Shown here one piece after another: positions 8,250 to 17,692 of a stretch of DNA of 64,000 nt. This stretch comes from Micromonospora sp. CB01531 (GTDB taxonomy: Bacteria > Actinomycetota > Actinomycetes > Mycobacteriales > Micromonosporaceae): positions 296,581-360,580 of the forward strand of contig NZ_LWLS01000001.1 in NCBI RefSeq assembly GCF_001905095.1, read 5' to 3'. Below the pieces are notes generated by a model that was given only the letters and a program-made list of their open reading frames with translations, ran no database searches and was not told the origin of the DNA. The first letter of the stretch is position 1. Each line of letters begins with the position of its first letter. Position numbers and translations under genes: made by a program.

Positions 8250-9197
8250 ATGACAGTCGCGGGTGTCGGGGAATTCGGGCTGATCGACCGGGTGACCGCC
8301 CGGCTGACGCAGGGGGAGAGCTGCCTGCTCGGTCCCGGTGACGATGCGGCGGTGGTCGCCGCGCCGGACCGGCGGGTGGTGGCCTCCACCGACGTGCTGG
8401 TGGAGGGGCGGCACTTCCGCCGGGACTGGTCGGGGGCCCGGGATGTCGGGCACCGGGCGGCGGCCGCCAACCTCGCCGACATCGCGGCCATGGGCGCCAC
8501 CCCGACCGCGCTGCTGGTCGCCCTCTGCATCCCGGCGGAGCTGGACACGAGCTGGGCGGAGGAGTTGGCCGACGGGCTGGGCGCCGAGGCGGCCCTGGTC
8601 GGGGCGGGCGTGGTCGGCGGCGACATGTCGTCCAGCCCCGTCATCACGATCGCCGTGACCGCCCTGGGCGATCTGGGCGACCGGCCGCCGGTGGTCCGCT
8701 CCGGGGCCCGCCCGGGCGACGTGGTGGCGCTCGCCGGGCGCACCGGCTGGGCGGGGGCCGGCTACACCGTGCTGTCCCGCGGCTTCCGCACGCCCCGGCT
8801 GCTGGTCGAGGCGTACCGCCGCCCCGAGGTGCCGTACGCGGCCGGCCCGGAGGCCGCCCGGCACGGCGCCACCGCCATGATCGACGTCTCGGACGGGCTG
8901 CTCGCCGACCTGGGGCACGTGGCGCGGGCCAGCGGCGTGGCGATCGACCTGACCCGGGACGCGTTCGAGGTGCCCCGGCAGATGCGCGACGCGGCCCAGG
9001 CGCTCGGGGTCGACCCGTACTCCTGGATCCTGGCCGGCGGCGAGGACCACGCCCTGGCAGCGACCTTCCCCGCGGGGGCGACGCTCCCGCCGGGCTGGCG
9101 GCAGATCGGGCAGGTGACCGAGGGCGCCGGGGTGACCGTGGACGGCGCCGCGTACGAGGGCCCGACGGGCTGGGACCACTTCCGCCGTACGGAGTGA
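8250..9197 (+). CDS. thiL: Thiamine-monophosphate kinase
   Basis: ThiL phosphorylates thiamine monophosphate to thiamine diphosphate, the last step of cofactor synthesis. The 315 residues carry the family landmarks: LGPGDDAAVV, STDVLVEGRHF, NLADIAAMGATPTALL, a central DVSDGLLADLGH and C-terminal GGEDHALAATFP, which bind Mg-ATP and substrate. The length is normal. It is transcribed away from the Lrp-type gene; the divergent spacer contains a GAGCGAG/GACGAGTGAGC low-complexity tract at about 8190-8245. A strong hairpin follows its stop. Confidence 0.95.
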   Translation: MTVAGVGEFGLIDRVTARLTQGESCLLGPGDDAAVVAAPDRRVVASTDVLVEGRHFRRDWSGARDVGHRAAAANLADIAAMGATPTALLVALCIPAELDTSWAEELADGLGAEAALVGAGVVGGDMSSSPVITIAVTALGDLGDRPPVVRSGARPGDVVALAGRTGWAGAGYTVLSRGFRTPRLLVEAYRRPEVPYAAGPEAARHGATAMIDVSDGLLADLGHVARASGVAIDLTRDAFEVPRQMRDAAQALGVDPYSWILAGGEDHALAATFPAGATLPPGWRQIGQVTEGAGVTVDGAAYEGPTGWDHFRRTE

Positions 9198-9214
9198 TCT
9201 GCGACCGACGTCGC

Positions 9215-9241
9215 CGGCCGGCCCCGGTTCGGGGCCGGCCG
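9215..9241 (+). terminator. Hairpin terminator after thiL
   Basis: A perfect 12-bp stem, CGGCCGGCCCCG (9215-9226) with CGGGGCCGGCCG (9230-9241), closes a 3-base loop 17 bases after the thiL stop. The promoter of the next gene starts just beyond it. Confidence 0.75.
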
Positions 9242-9259
9242 CGGTCGTACCCTTCATCC

Positions 9260-9727
9260 GTGAGTGAGATCGAGATCCGGGCCCGGCGCTTCGACGCATC
9301 CGAGTCGCAGGCGTTGATCCGGGCGGCCCTGGCCGACCTCGGCCAGCGGTACGGCGGCAGCGGCGACGACACGCCGGTCGACGCCACCGAGTTCGAGTCC
9401 CCGGCGGGCGCCTTCCTGGTCGCCTACCTGGACGGGCAGCCGGTGGGCTGTGGTGGCTGGCGCAGCCACGGCGACGACGGCGAGACGGCCGAGCTGAAGC
9501 GGATGTACACCGCGCCGGCCGCCCGGGGCCGGGGTGTCGCCCGGTCGGTGCTCGCGGCGGTCGAGCGGTCGGCGCGGGAGCAGGGCCGCAAGCGGATGGT
9601 CCTGGAGTGCGGCGACAAGCAACCGGAGGCGATCTCCATGTACACCTCGGCCGGCTACGAGCGGATCCCGAACTTCGGCTTCTACAAGAACGCCCCCGGC
9701 TGCCTCTCCTTCGGCCGCATCCTCTGA
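9260..9727 (+). CDS. GNAT-family N-acetyltransferase
   Basis: A 155-residue acetyltransferase. Motif A, which binds the acetyl-CoA pyrophosphate, is YTAPAARGRGVARSVL; it is followed by LECGDKQPEAISMYTSAGYERI, the usual GNAT C-terminal strand and helix. The N-terminal region binds the unknown amine substrate. The start is the GTG at 9260, exactly 6 bases after TACCCT (9248-9253), so this mRNA is probably leaderless; there is no ribosome-binding site. The ATP-grasp gene converges on it with only 23 bases between stops. Confidence 0.85.
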   Translation: MSEIEIRARRFDASESQALIRAALADLGQRYGGSGDDTPVDATEFESPAGAFLVAYLDGQPVGCGGWRSHGDDGETAELKRMYTAPAARGRGVARSVLAAVERSAREQGRKRMVLECGDKQPEAISMYTSAGYERIPNFGFYKNAPGCLSFGRIL

Positions 9728-9750
9728 CGGCCGCGCGGCCGCCGACTGGA

Positions 9751-11004
9751 TCAGCTGACGGTGATGTGGATCTGGTCGGCGGCCTTGCGGGCGGCGCTCT
9801 CCGCCCCGGTGGCGTCGGCGCCCCAGGCCAGCAGGTGTCCGCTGCGCTGGGCCGAGGAGAGCAGTTCCGGCACCATGTCCCCGACGGCGACCTCGACCTG
9901 CACGTCGAGCACGCCGGGCACCCGCAGCGCCGCCTTGACCCCGTCCACGGCGGTGACCCGCCCGGGTGGGGCCACCAGGAACTCGACGGCCGCCGCGCCG
10001 GCCGGCCGGGCCGGCAGCGCGGGCCGCTCGCCGCGCAGCACCCGCAGGTACGCCTCGATAAAACCGCACTCGTAGGCGATCGAGACCAGTGCGGTGATCA
10101 TGTCGCCGGGCATCCGTGCCGCGCACTCCACCAGCGTCGGCACGCCGTCGACCAGGATCCACTCGCTGTGCAGTATGCCGCTGCGGAAGCCGGCCGCCTC
10201 GGCGAGCCGGACGGCAGCGTCGCGCAGCGCCCGGTGCTCCACCTCGGGAAGCGCGGACGGCACGGTGTGGCCACTCTCCACCGGGAACCGACCGCCGACG
10301 ATCCGCTTGTCGGTGACGTTGGCGAAGATCGCCTCGCCGTCGGTGACCAGCAGCTCGACGCTGTGCTCCGAGCCGGCGAGCAGCTCCTCGACCAGCACCT
10401 CGGTGGGCAGGCCCGCGGCGGCCTCCACCGTTGCCTGCGGGGTGGCGCTGGTCGCCCAGGCGGCGGCGATCTCCGCCGGGTCGGCGATCAGCTGCACGCC
10501 GAGGCTGCCGGAGCGGCGGGTGGGCTTGAGCACGCACCGGTCGCCGTGGCACCGGGCGAACTCCGCCGCCCGCGCCGGGTCGTCGACCAGCTCGTACGCC
10601 GGGTTGGCCAGGCCGGCGGCGTCGGCGAGCAGCCGCATCCGGTGCTTGTCGGTGAAGACGTCGGCCGCCGGTACCCCGGCTCCGGGCAGGCCGAGCCGCT
10701 CGGCCAGCCGGGCCGCGGCGCCGACCGCGTACTCCAGGCCGGGCACGACGAGCCGGGCGGAGGCCAGGCCGGGTTCCCGGGCGAGCAGCGCGTCGACGTC
10801 GAGGCCGGTCTGGTACGCGGCCGGCACCAGCCGGGAGACGAGGGGCAGCTCGGCGGTGAGGCGTTCGAGGCCCCGTCGGCGGATCACGTCGGGCTCCTCG
10901 ACGACGACCACGCTGCCGGCCGGCAGCTCCTGGTCGAACCACCGCAGCGAGCCGAGCGACGCGCCGATCACCACCATCTCGTCGCGACCCAGGTCCAGGT
11001 CCAC
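9751..11004 (-). CDS. ATP-grasp domain ligase of unknown substrate
   Basis: A 417-residue protein of the carboxylate-amine ligase type. The ATP-grasp core includes FTDKHRMRLLADAAGL (cap), CVLKPTRRSGSLGVQLI (lysine and glycine-rich loop), VLVEELLAGSEHSVELLV, and the Mg-binding end LVECAARMPGDMITALV. Such enzymes activate a carboxylate as acyl phosphate and join it to an amine, for example in dipeptide or small-metabolite synthesis. GTG at 11004 has GGAGG 8 bases upstream. No neighbour indicates a pathway, so the substrate is not assigned. Confidence 0.8.
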   Translation of the reverse strand: MDLDLGRDEMVVIGASLGSLRWFDQELPAGSVVVVEEPDVIRRRGLERLTAELPLVSRLVPAAYQTGLDVDALLAREPGLASARLVVPGLEYAVGAAARLAERLGLPGAGVPAADVFTDKHRMRLLADAAGLANPAYELVDDPARAAEFARCHGDRCVLKPTRRSGSLGVQLIADPAEIAAAWATSATPQATVEAAAGLPTEVLVEELLAGSEHSVELLVTDGEAIFANVTDKRIVGGRFPVESGHTVPSALPEVEHRALRDAAVRLAEAAGFRSGILHSEWILVDGVPTLVECAARMPGDMITALVSIAYECGFIEAYLRVLRGERPALPARPAGAAAVEFLVAPPGRVTAVDGVKAALRVPGVLDVQVEVAVGDMVPELLSSAQRSGHLLAWGADATGAESAARKAADQIHITVS

Positions 11005-11113
11005 CGGTCGTTCCTCCCCACCCCACCGGCGCCGGACCGGACAGCCGGCGCAGCACGACCCTAATCGGGCCGCACACCCCCGGTCGCCAGGTGTTCGGCC
11101 ACCCGTCAGCTCC

Positions 11114-11179
11114 GGCTTTCGGACACGACGGAGGCGGCTCTCGGACACGACAGAAGCGGCTTTCGGACACGACAGAAGC
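11114..11179. repeat. Three tandem 22-bp direct repeats upstream of the ATP-grasp gene
   Basis: Copies at 11114-11135, 11136-11157 and 11158-11179 share GGCTnTCGGACACGAC followed by RGARGC. They differ by one or two substitutions and have no spacer. They lie between the end of rpmB and the start of the ATP-grasp gene (both - strand), so they could be a tandem operator or a variable-number repeat. The last base pairs overlap the rpmB hairpin. Confidence 0.85.
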
Positions 11180-11205
11180 CGGCGGACCCTTCCGGTCCGC
11201 CGGCT
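11177..11205 (-). terminator. Hairpin terminator after rpmB
   Basis: AGCCGGCGGACC (11177-11188) and GGTCCGCCGGCT (11194-11205) form a perfect 12-bp stem with a 5-base loop, about 30 bases beyond the rpmB stop. Confidence 0.75.
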
Positions 11206-11234
11206 ACCGACGAGCTCTGGGTGGCGCTACCGCG

Positions 11235-11426
11235 TCAGGCGCGGGTGACCTTGCCGGCCTTGATGCACGAGGTGCAGACCTGCATCTTCTTGGTGGTGCC
11301 GCCACCGGCCGGGGTACGCACCGACTGGATGTTCGGGTTCCAGCGGCGGTTGGTCCGCCGGTGCGAGTGGGACACGTTGTGGCCGAAGCCCGGCCCCTTG
11401 CCACAGACGTCGCACACGCTAGCCAC
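11235..11426 (-). CDS. rpmB: 50S ribosomal protein L28 (zinc-binding form)
   Basis: A 63-residue basic protein beginning [20 protein letters not shown], with [15 protein letters not shown] in the middle. The CxxC near the N-terminus and a second CxxC near the C-terminus (VCTSCIKAG) are the four zinc ligands, so this is the zinc-dependent paralog. It sits in the large ribosomal subunit. Many actinobacteria have a second, cysteine-free L28 induced under zinc limitation; none is in this window. Confidence 0.97.
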   Translation of the reverse strand: MASVCDVCGKGPGFGHNVSHSHRRTNRRWNPNIQSVRTPAGGGTTKKMQVCTSCIKAGKVTRA

Positions 11427-11716
11427 GGGATACTCCTGGGTTTGAAACGTTCATGAGGTCGCCGCCAGGCGCTGCCCGGGCAACCTGGCCAGGTTACCCG
11501 ATGGCTCGCCGGTTGGCCCAACCGGCCCGGCCGGCGGCGGTCGACGGCTCCAGTTCGCGGCGTGGCGTCACCCGCGCCGAGCTGGAGCCGTCGGTGTGAT
11601 GCCGCCCAGCGTACCGGCCCGGCCCGGGCCCGGACCGCCGCCCCGGCCGGTCGGACACGCCGACGGGAACCGGTCGACCTCGGCGCGTGTCGGTGCGCGC
11701 CAGTAGGCTTCCCGAC

Positions 11717-13324
11717 GTGCTGGACACCCTCGACGCCGCCGCGGTGCGCCGCTGGTGCGCGAGCGGGCTGGCCGCCCTCCAGCGACACCAGGGTGAGATC
11801 GACGACCTCAACGTCTACCCGGTCCCGGACGGGGACACCGGCACCAACCTGGTGCTCACCCTCACGTCCGCGCAGCAGGCCCTCGCCATGGACCTGGAGA
11901 CCCTCCCCGAGGACGGGCACACCCCGCACGGGCACGCGCTCCGGCTGATGGCCCGGGGCGCGCTGCTCGGTGCGCGGGGCAACTCCGGGGTGATCCTGTC
12001 GCAGATCCTGCGGGGCCTGGCCGACGCGCTCGCCGCCGCCCCGGCGGTCCGCGGCCGGCTGTTCGCCGCCGCGTTGGCCGAAGCCACCACCGCCGCGTAC
12101 GCCGCGGTCGCCCAGCCGGTCGAGGGCACCCTGCTCAGCGTGGTCGCCGCCGCCGCACGCGCCGCCATGCAGGCGGACAGCGACGACCTGCGCGCGGTGA
12201 CCCGGGCCGCGGCGGCCGGGGCGGCCGGCGCGCTCGCGCGTACCCCCGAGCAGTTGCCCGCGCTGGCCCGAGCCGGCGTGGTGGACGCCGGCGGCCGGGG
12301 CCTCTGCCTGCTGCTGGACGCGCTGGTCGAGGTGGTCACCGGGGAGAGCCCCCGGCCGGCGGTGCCCGCGTCGCCCGCGGTCCGCCCGCCCGCCACGGCG
12401 GCTCGGGAGGCCGGCTCCTCGGCGTACGCCTACGAGGTGCAGTACCTGCTCGACGCCACCGAGGAGGCGGTCGTCCGGCTGCGCGCCGAGCTGGGCGCGC
12501 TCGGCGACTCCCTCGTCATCGTCGGTGGCGCCGGCCCAGCCATCGGGACATGGAACGTGCACGTGCACGTCAACGACGTCGGAGCGGCGATCGAGGCGGG
12601 CGTGGTCGCTGGTCGCCCGCACCGGATCACGGTGACCCGATTCGCCGACCAGGCGCCGCCACCGCCGCTGCCCGACGGCCGGGCGGCCGTGGTGGTGGCC
12701 ACCGGCGCCGGCATCGCCGAGCTGTTCGGGGCGGAGGGGGCCACGGTGGTGCCGGCCAACCCGTCCACCGGCGAGCTGCTCGACGCGATCCACGCCACCG
12801 GGGCCGCCCGGGTGGTGGTGCTGCCCAACGACCCCAACACCCAGTCGGTGGCCAGCACGGCGGCCCGGGAGGCGCACCGGCTCGGGGTGAAGGTGAGCGT
12901 GGTGCCCACCCGGTCCCCGGTGCAGGCGCTCGCCGCCCTCGCCGTCCGCGACCCGTCCCGCCGCTTCGAGGACGACGTCATCGCCATGGCCGAGGCGGCC
13001 GGCGCCTGCCGGTACGCCGAGGTCTGCCACGCCAGCAAGGAGGCGCTCACGGTCGCCGGGCCGTGCCGGCCGGGCGACGTGCTGGCGCTGGTCGAGGGGG
13101 AGGTGCACCTGATCGGCACCGAGCTGCTCGACACCTGCACCGCCGTGGTCGACCGGATGCTCGGCGGCGGCGGCGAACTGGTCACCCTGCTGTGCGGGGC
13201 GGACGCCCCGGACGGGCTGGCCGACCGGGTACGCGAGCACGTCGAGCGGTCCTGGCCGTTCGTGGAGGTGCAGGCGTACGAGGGTGGGCAGCCGTACTAT
13301 CCGCTCCTGGTGGGGGTCGAATGA
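11717..13324 (+). CDS. FakA-like DAK2/DegV-type kinase protein
   Basis: A 535-residue protein: the N-terminal ~200 residues are a DAK2 (dihydroxyacetone-kinase L-like) ATP-binding domain with NVYPVPDGDTGTNL (~33-46), GARGNSGVILSQILRG and DAGGRGLCLLLD; the C-terminal half is a YloV/FakA-type domain. In Firmicutes FakA phosphorylates fatty acids presented by FakB proteins. The link to lipid metabolism here is inferred from family only. GTG at 11717 lies 7 bases after TAGGCT (11704-11709), a leaderless arrangement. It overlaps recG by 4 bases (ATGA), so both are one transcript. Confidence 0.85.
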   Translation: MLDTLDAAAVRRWCASGLAALQRHQGEIDDLNVYPVPDGDTGTNLVLTLTSAQQALAMDLETLPEDGHTPHGHALRLMARGALLGARGNSGVILSQILRGLADALAAAPAVRGRLFAAALAEATTAAYAAVAQPVEGTLLSVVAAAARAAMQADSDDLRAVTRAAAAGAAGALARTPEQLPALARAGVVDAGGRGLCLLLDALVEVVTGESPRPAVPASPAVRPPATAAREAGSSAYAYEVQYLLDATEEAVVRLRAELGALGDSLVIVGGAGPAIGTWNVHVHVNDVGAAIEAGVVAGRPHRITVTRFADQAPPPPLPDGRAAVVVATGAGIAELFGAEGATVVPANPSTGELLDAIHATGAARVVVLPNDPNTQSVASTAAREAHRLGVKVSVVPTRSPVQALAALAVRDPSRRFEDDVIAMAEAAGACRYAEVCHASKEALTVAGPCRPGDVLALVEGEVHLIGTELLDTCTAVVDRMLGGGGELVTLLCGADAPDGLADRVREHVERSWPFVEVQAYEGGQPYYPLLVGVE

Positions 13325-15522
13325 CGAGCGAACCGGCCACGGTGGACACGCCGCTGAAGAAGCTGGTCGGGGAGAAGACCGCCAAGGCCCTGGCCAGTCA
13401 CCTCGACCTGCACACCGCCGGCGACCTGATCTACCACTTCCCCCGCCGCTACGACGAGCGCGGCGAGCACACCGACATCCGCTCGCTGGACGTGGGGGAG
13501 CAGGTGACCGTGCTGGCCCAGGTGCAGCGCACCGCGGTCCGGCCGATGCGCCAGCGCCGGGGCAACCTGCTGGAGGTGACCGTCGGGGACGGCTCCGGCG
13601 GCGTGCTCACCCTCACCTTCTTCGGCAACCAGGCGTGGCGGGAGCGGGACCTGCGCCCCGGCCGCTGGGGGCTCTTCGCCGGCAAGGTCACCGAGTTCCG
13701 GGGCAAGCGGCAGCTCAACGGTCCGGAGTACGTGCTGCTCGGGGAGGGCGGCGACGGCGAGGCGGCGGCCAACGAGGAGGTCGAGGAGTTCGCCGGCGCG
13801 CTGATTCCGGTCTACCCGGCCGCGGCGGCGGTTCCGACCTGGGTGATCGCCCGCTGCGTCCGGGTGGTGCTGGACACGTTCACCGCACCGGACGACCCGC
13901 TGCCCGCCACGGTGCGGACGAGCCGGAACCTGGTCGGCATCGGCACCGCGCTGCGCGAGATCCACCGGCCGTCCAGCAAGGAGGAGCTCTACCGGGCCCG
14001 GCGCCGGCTCAAGTGGGACGAGGCCTTCGCCGTGCAGCTCACCCTGGTGCAGCGCAAGCACCGCGCGGCGGCCTGGCCGGCGCGGGCCCGCCCGGCGAAA
14101 CCGGGTGGCCTGTTGGACGGTTTCGACGCCCGGCTGCCGTACGAGCTGACCCCCGGCCAGCAGGCCGTCGGCCGGGAGATCGCCGCCGACCTGGCCACCG
14201 CCCACCCGATGCATCGGCTGCTCCAGGGCGAGGTGGGCTCCGGCAAGACAGTGGTCGCGCTGCGGGCAATGCTCCAGGTGGTCGACGCCGGCGGGCAGGC
14301 CGCGCTGCTCGCCCCGACCGAGGTGCTCGCGGCCCAGCACTACCGGGGCATGCTCGACCTGCTCGGCCCGCTGGCGCGGGCCGGAGAGCTGGGCGCCGCC
14401 GATGGCGCCACCCGGGTGGAGCTGGTCACCGGCTCGCTCGGCGCGGCGGCCCGGCGGCGGGCGCTCGCCGAGGTGGCCGAGGGGCGGGCGGGGATCGTGC
14501 TCGGCACCCACGCCCTGCTCTACGAGGGGGTCGACTTCCACGACCTGGGCCTCGTGGTGGTGGACGAGCAGCACCGGTTCGGCGTGGAGCAGCGGGACGC
14601 GCTGCGGGCCAAGGCCGACCAGCCGCCGCACGTGCTGGTGATGACCGCCACCCCGATCCCGCGCACGGTGGCCATGACCGTCTACGGCGACCTGGAGATC
14701 TCCACCCTCTCGCAGCTGCCGCAGGGGCGTTCGCCGATCGCCTCGCACGTGGTGCCGGCCGCCGAGAAGCCGGCGTTCCTCGACCGGGCCTGGCGCCGGC
14801 TGCGCGAGGAGGTCACCGCCGGCCACCAGGCGTACGTGGTGTGTCCGCGGATCGGGGAAGGACCGGCCGCGGAGGAGGAACCGCCCGCCGAGGACGACAA
14901 CGGCCGCCGCCCGCCCCTCGCGGTGACCGAGGTGGCGCCGTTGCTCGCCGAGGGCCCGTTGCACGGGCTGCGGATCGGCGTGCTGCACGGGCGGCTGCTG
15001 GCCGACGAGAAGGACGCCGTCATGCGCTCCTTCGCCGCCGGCGACCTGGACGTGCTGGTAGCGACCACGGTGGTCGAGGTGGGGGTCAACGTGCCCAACG
15101 CCACCGTGATGATCGTGCTGGACGCCGACCGGTTCGGTGTCTCCCAGCTGCACCAGTTGCGTGGCCGGGTGGGCCGTGGCTCGGCGCCCGGCCTGTGCCT
15201 GCTGGTCACCGAGGCGATGGAGGGCTCGTCGGCCCGGGAGCGGCTGGACGCGGTCGCCTCCACCACCGACGGGTTCAAGCTCGCCGAGCTGGACCTGGAG
15301 CAGCGCCGCGAAGGTGACGTGCTGGGCGCCACCCAGTCGGGCCGCCGGTCCCACCTGCGGCTGCTGTCGCTGCTGCGGGACACCGACCTGATCCGGGACG
15401 CCCGGGCCGAGGCGATCGCCCTGGTCGAGGAGGATCCGGAGCTGGCCGGGCACCCGGCCCTGGCCGCCTCGGTCGCGGCCCTGGTCGACGAGGAACGCGC
15501 GGAGTACCTGGAGAAGGGCTGA
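13321..15522 (+). CDS. recG: ATP-dependent DNA helicase RecG
   Basis: RecG reverses stalled replication forks and migrates Holliday junctions. The 733-residue protein has an N-terminal OB-fold wedge domain (about 60-170, including QVTVLAQVQRTAV), then two helicase lobes. Walker A is LLQGEVGSGKT (~301-310), the DExH box is VVDEQHRFG (~414-422), followed by MTATPIPRT (motif III), TTVVEVGVNVPNA and QLRGRVGRG (motif VI). The start ATG at 13321 overlaps the preceding stop. Pairing of this helicase with the DAK gene is a common actinobacterial order. Confidence 0.97.
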   Translation: MTSEPATVDTPLKKLVGEKTAKALASHLDLHTAGDLIYHFPRRYDERGEHTDIRSLDVGEQVTVLAQVQRTAVRPMRQRRGNLLEVTVGDGSGGVLTLTFFGNQAWRERDLRPGRWGLFAGKVTEFRGKRQLNGPEYVLLGEGGDGEAAANEEVEEFAGALIPVYPAAAAVPTWVIARCVRVVLDTFTAPDDPLPATVRTSRNLVGIGTALREIHRPSSKEELYRARRRLKWDEAFAVQLTLVQRKHRAAAWPARARPAKPGGLLDGFDARLPYELTPGQQAVGREIAADLATAHPMHRLLQGEVGSGKTVVALRAMLQVVDAGGQAALLAPTEVLAAQHYRGMLDLLGPLARAGELGAADGATRVELVTGSLGAAARRRALAEVAEGRAGIVLGTHALLYEGVDFHDLGLVVVDEQHRFGVEQRDALRAKADQPPHVLVMTATPIPRTVAMTVYGDLEISTLSQLPQGRSPIASHVVPAAEKPAFLDRAWRRLREEVTAGHQAYVVCPRIGEGPAAEEEPPAEDDNGRRPPLAVTEVAPLLAEGPLHGLRIGVLHGRLLADEKDAVMRSFAAGDLDVLVATTVVEVGVNVPNATVMIVLDADRFGVSQLHQLRGRVGRGSAPGLCLLVTEAMEGSSARERLDAVASTTDGFKLAELDLEQRREGDVLGATQSGRRSHLRLLSLLRDTDLIRDARAEAIALVEEDPELAGHPALAASVAALVDEERAEYLEKG

Positions 15523-15558
15523 CCCCACCGATCGGGCGGCCGCGCCTAGGATCGGTCG

Positions 15559-16491
15559 ATGTCGACGCTGCCCATCCCTCGTGGAGTGCTCCTGCTGGCC
15601 CGTGGCGACGAGTTGGTCATCGACCGTGTGACCGGCTCTGCCGACGACACCGCCGGGCTGCCCTGCACCCGGGCGACCCGGTTCCAGATCGCATCGATCA
15701 GCAAGCAGATGGCCGCGGCGGCGGTGTTGCTCCTCGCCGAGCGGGGCGCCCTCGGCCTGGCCGATCCGGTGAGCCGCTGGCTGCCGCACCCACCGCCGGA
15801 CTGGTCCGGGATCAGCCTGCACCACTTACTCACCCACACCTCCGGCCTGGGTCACTGGCCGGAGTACCCGATGATCGACCTGGGCCGTCCGGTCGAGCCG
15901 GACGAGTTGCTGGCCGTCTTCGCCGGCGTGCCGCCGCTGTTCGCCCCCGGCGCCGGTTGGCACTACAGCAGCCCGGGGTATGTCCTGCTGGCCCGCGCCG
16001 TCGAGCGGGCGTCCGGCCGGCCCTACGCCGCGTTCCTCGCCGAGGAGGTCTTCGGGCCGCTCGGCATGACCGGCAGCTTCGCCGGCGCCCCGGGGGGCCG
16101 CGTCGACGTGGCGGCCGGACACGAGAGCGGCCGGCCGGTGCCATCCTGGGACCTGACCACGGTGAGCATGGGCGCCGGGGACGTCTGGTGCACCGGCGAC
16201 GACCTGCTCACCTGGCTCGACGTGCCACGTCGGGGGCGGCTGCTCACACCCGCCTCGGTGGCGCTGATGACCACCCCGCACGCGGCGGCCACCCGGGGCG
16301 GTGAGGCGTACGGCTACGGCTGCTTCCTCGGGCCGCTGGCCGGGGAGCGGGCGGTGCACCACTCGGGGGAGAACGCGGGCTTCAAGGCGTTCGCCGCCTG
16401 GCTGCCCGACTCGGACCGACGGCTGGTGGTGCTGGCCAACCAGGCCGAGGTCGATCCCGTCCTGCTCGGCGGGCTCCTCGCCGCCCGCTGA
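15559..16491 (+). CDS. Serine hydrolase, class C beta-lactamase/penicillin-binding fold
   Basis: A 310-residue protein with the SxxK nucleophile motif S46-I-S-K49 and a second motif YSSPGY in place of YxN; the third motif is HSGENAGF. The fold is shared by class C beta-lactamases, D-aminopeptidases and esterases. There is no signal peptide, so a cytoplasmic esterase or peptidase is more likely than resistance. ATG at 15559 lies 6 bases after TAGGAT (15547-15552), hence probably leaderless. It is convergent with the LPxTG gene. Confidence 0.8.
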   Translation: MSTLPIPRGVLLLARGDELVIDRVTGSADDTAGLPCTRATRFQIASISKQMAAAAVLLLAERGALGLADPVSRWLPHPPPDWSGISLHHLLTHTSGLGHWPEYPMIDLGRPVEPDELLAVFAGVPPLFAPGAGWHYSSPGYVLLARAVERASGRPYAAFLAEEVFGPLGMTGSFAGAPGGRVDVAAGHESGRPVPSWDLTTVSMGAGDVWCTGDDLLTWLDVPRRGRLLTPASVALMTTPHAAATRGGEAYGYGCFLGPLAGERAVHHSGENAGFKAFAAWLPDSDRRLVVLANQAEVDPVLLGGLLAAR

Positions 16492-16508
16492 GGAGGGCGG
16501 CAAACGGC

Positions 16509-16542
16509 GAGGGCGCGCCGACCGGATGGTCGACGCGCCCTC
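16509..16542. terminator. Bidirectional hairpin between convergent genes
   Basis: Arms 16509-16523 and 16528-16542 (GAGGGCGCGCCGACC and its near complement) pair over 15 bases with one mismatch and a 4-base loop, between the serine hydrolase and the LPxTG gene. Confidence 0.75.
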
Positions 16543-16559
16543 GGGAGATCCGAACGGGA

Positions 16560-17468
16560 TTAGGCGGTGAAGCGGACCCGGCGACGGCGGGCCATCACGA
16601 ACAGCACCGCGCCGGCGGCGAGCAGCACGGCCGCGCCACCCGCGATCGCGCCGGCCGCCGGACCGGTGACCGGCAGGCCGCCACCCTGGCCCGCGCAGTC
16701 CTTCGGCTGGGTGTAGTCGATGGTCTCGGTGTCCTCGACCACGTCGTACTTGACGGTGACCTTGAGGCCCTTGTACGCGTCGAAGCTGACCGAGGTGGTC
16801 TTGCCCGGCTCAGAGACCAGCTTCTTGGTGACGCCCTTCTCCGTGGTGAACGTGGCGGTGAAGGGGATGCCCTTCGCCGGGTTCTCCACCAGGAAGGTCA
16901 TCGTGTCGCAGGTCTCCTCGAGCCGGAACACCGGCTCCTCCGGCTCGGCCGGGGCGGAGGGAGTGGCCGCCGGGCTGGTGGCCGACGGGGTGGGCTCCGG
17001 CGACGCCGGCGGCTCCGGCGAGGCCGGCGTGCTCGGCGGCTCGGCAGGGGCGCAGTCACCGGCGGGCTGCGCGACGACGCTGCGGGCCTCGGTGATGATC
17101 CGGTCGCCGCGCTCCCACCGTGCCTCCACGGTCAGCTTCAGCTCCGGCAGTTCGCCGGTGAAGGTGTGGGTCTGGGTGCCGGTCAGGGTGCCCTCGCCCT
17201 TCTTGGGCAGGGTGGCCTCGACGGCCAGGCCGCCGGTGATGTCACCCGGCACGGTGGACTCGAGCTTGGTGATGGTGCCGGCGAGGTCGGTCTCGCTGTT
17301 GCCGACCGACCAGTTGACAGTGACCTTGCCGTCCTGGGCTGCGCAGTACGTGCCGGAGGGCTCGGGGTGGTGGGCCAGGGCCGGATTCGCGAAGGTGGCG
17401 ACGCCGGCGAGGCCGATCAGCGCGCCGGCGGTGACCGCCAGGCCGCGCCGGAGGTTCAGACGGTTCAC
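16560..17468 (-). CDS. LPxTG cell-wall-anchored surface protein
   Basis: A 302-residue secreted protein: signal peptide 1-32 (cleavage after PALA), two beta-rich extracellular regions separated by a Pro/Ser/Ala/Glu linker (~140-180), then LPVTG (265-269), a hydrophobic segment and the basic tail ARRRRVRFTA. That ending is the sortase recognition signal, so the protein should be linked covalently to peptidoglycan. Paired cysteines in each region suggest disulphides. GTG at 17468 follows AGGAG. A TAGGGT -10 lies on its strand at 17543-17538. The ligand or role is unknown. Confidence 0.88.
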   Translation of the reverse strand: MNRLNLRRGLAVTAGALIGLAGVATFANPALAHHPEPSGTYCAAQDGKVTVNWSVGNSETDLAGTITKLESTVPGDITGGLAVEATLPKKGEGTLTGTQTHTFTGELPELKLTVEARWERGDRIITEARSVVAQPAGDCAPAEPPSTPASPEPPASPEPTPSATSPAATPSAPAEPEEPVFRLEETCDTMTFLVENPAKGIPFTATFTTEKGVTKKLVSEPGKTTSVSFDAYKGLKVTVKYDVVEDTETIDYTQPKDCAGQGGGLPVTGPAAGAIAGGAAVLLAAGAVLFVMARRRRVRFTA

Positions 17469-17692
17469 GTCTACTCCTGATGAGGGGAATCGGAGTGTGT
17501 CGGGCGGACCGGAGCCTCACGCCCGACAACCGGGCAGACCCTAGCGACAACGACACGTCGGCCGTTACGTGGATCGACGTCTCGTGGAGGGTCTGTTATG
17601 AATTTGAGATCATTGATGTACGGCGGGTGTCTACCCGGCCGCCCTGCGGTACGGATCGGGCGCCTGGGCCGGCGTCGCGTAGCGTCTGGGGC

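Noticed and set aside
15559..16491. Beta-lactamase resistance
   Set aside because: No signal peptide and an altered second motif; an intracellular esterase or peptidase is at least as likely.
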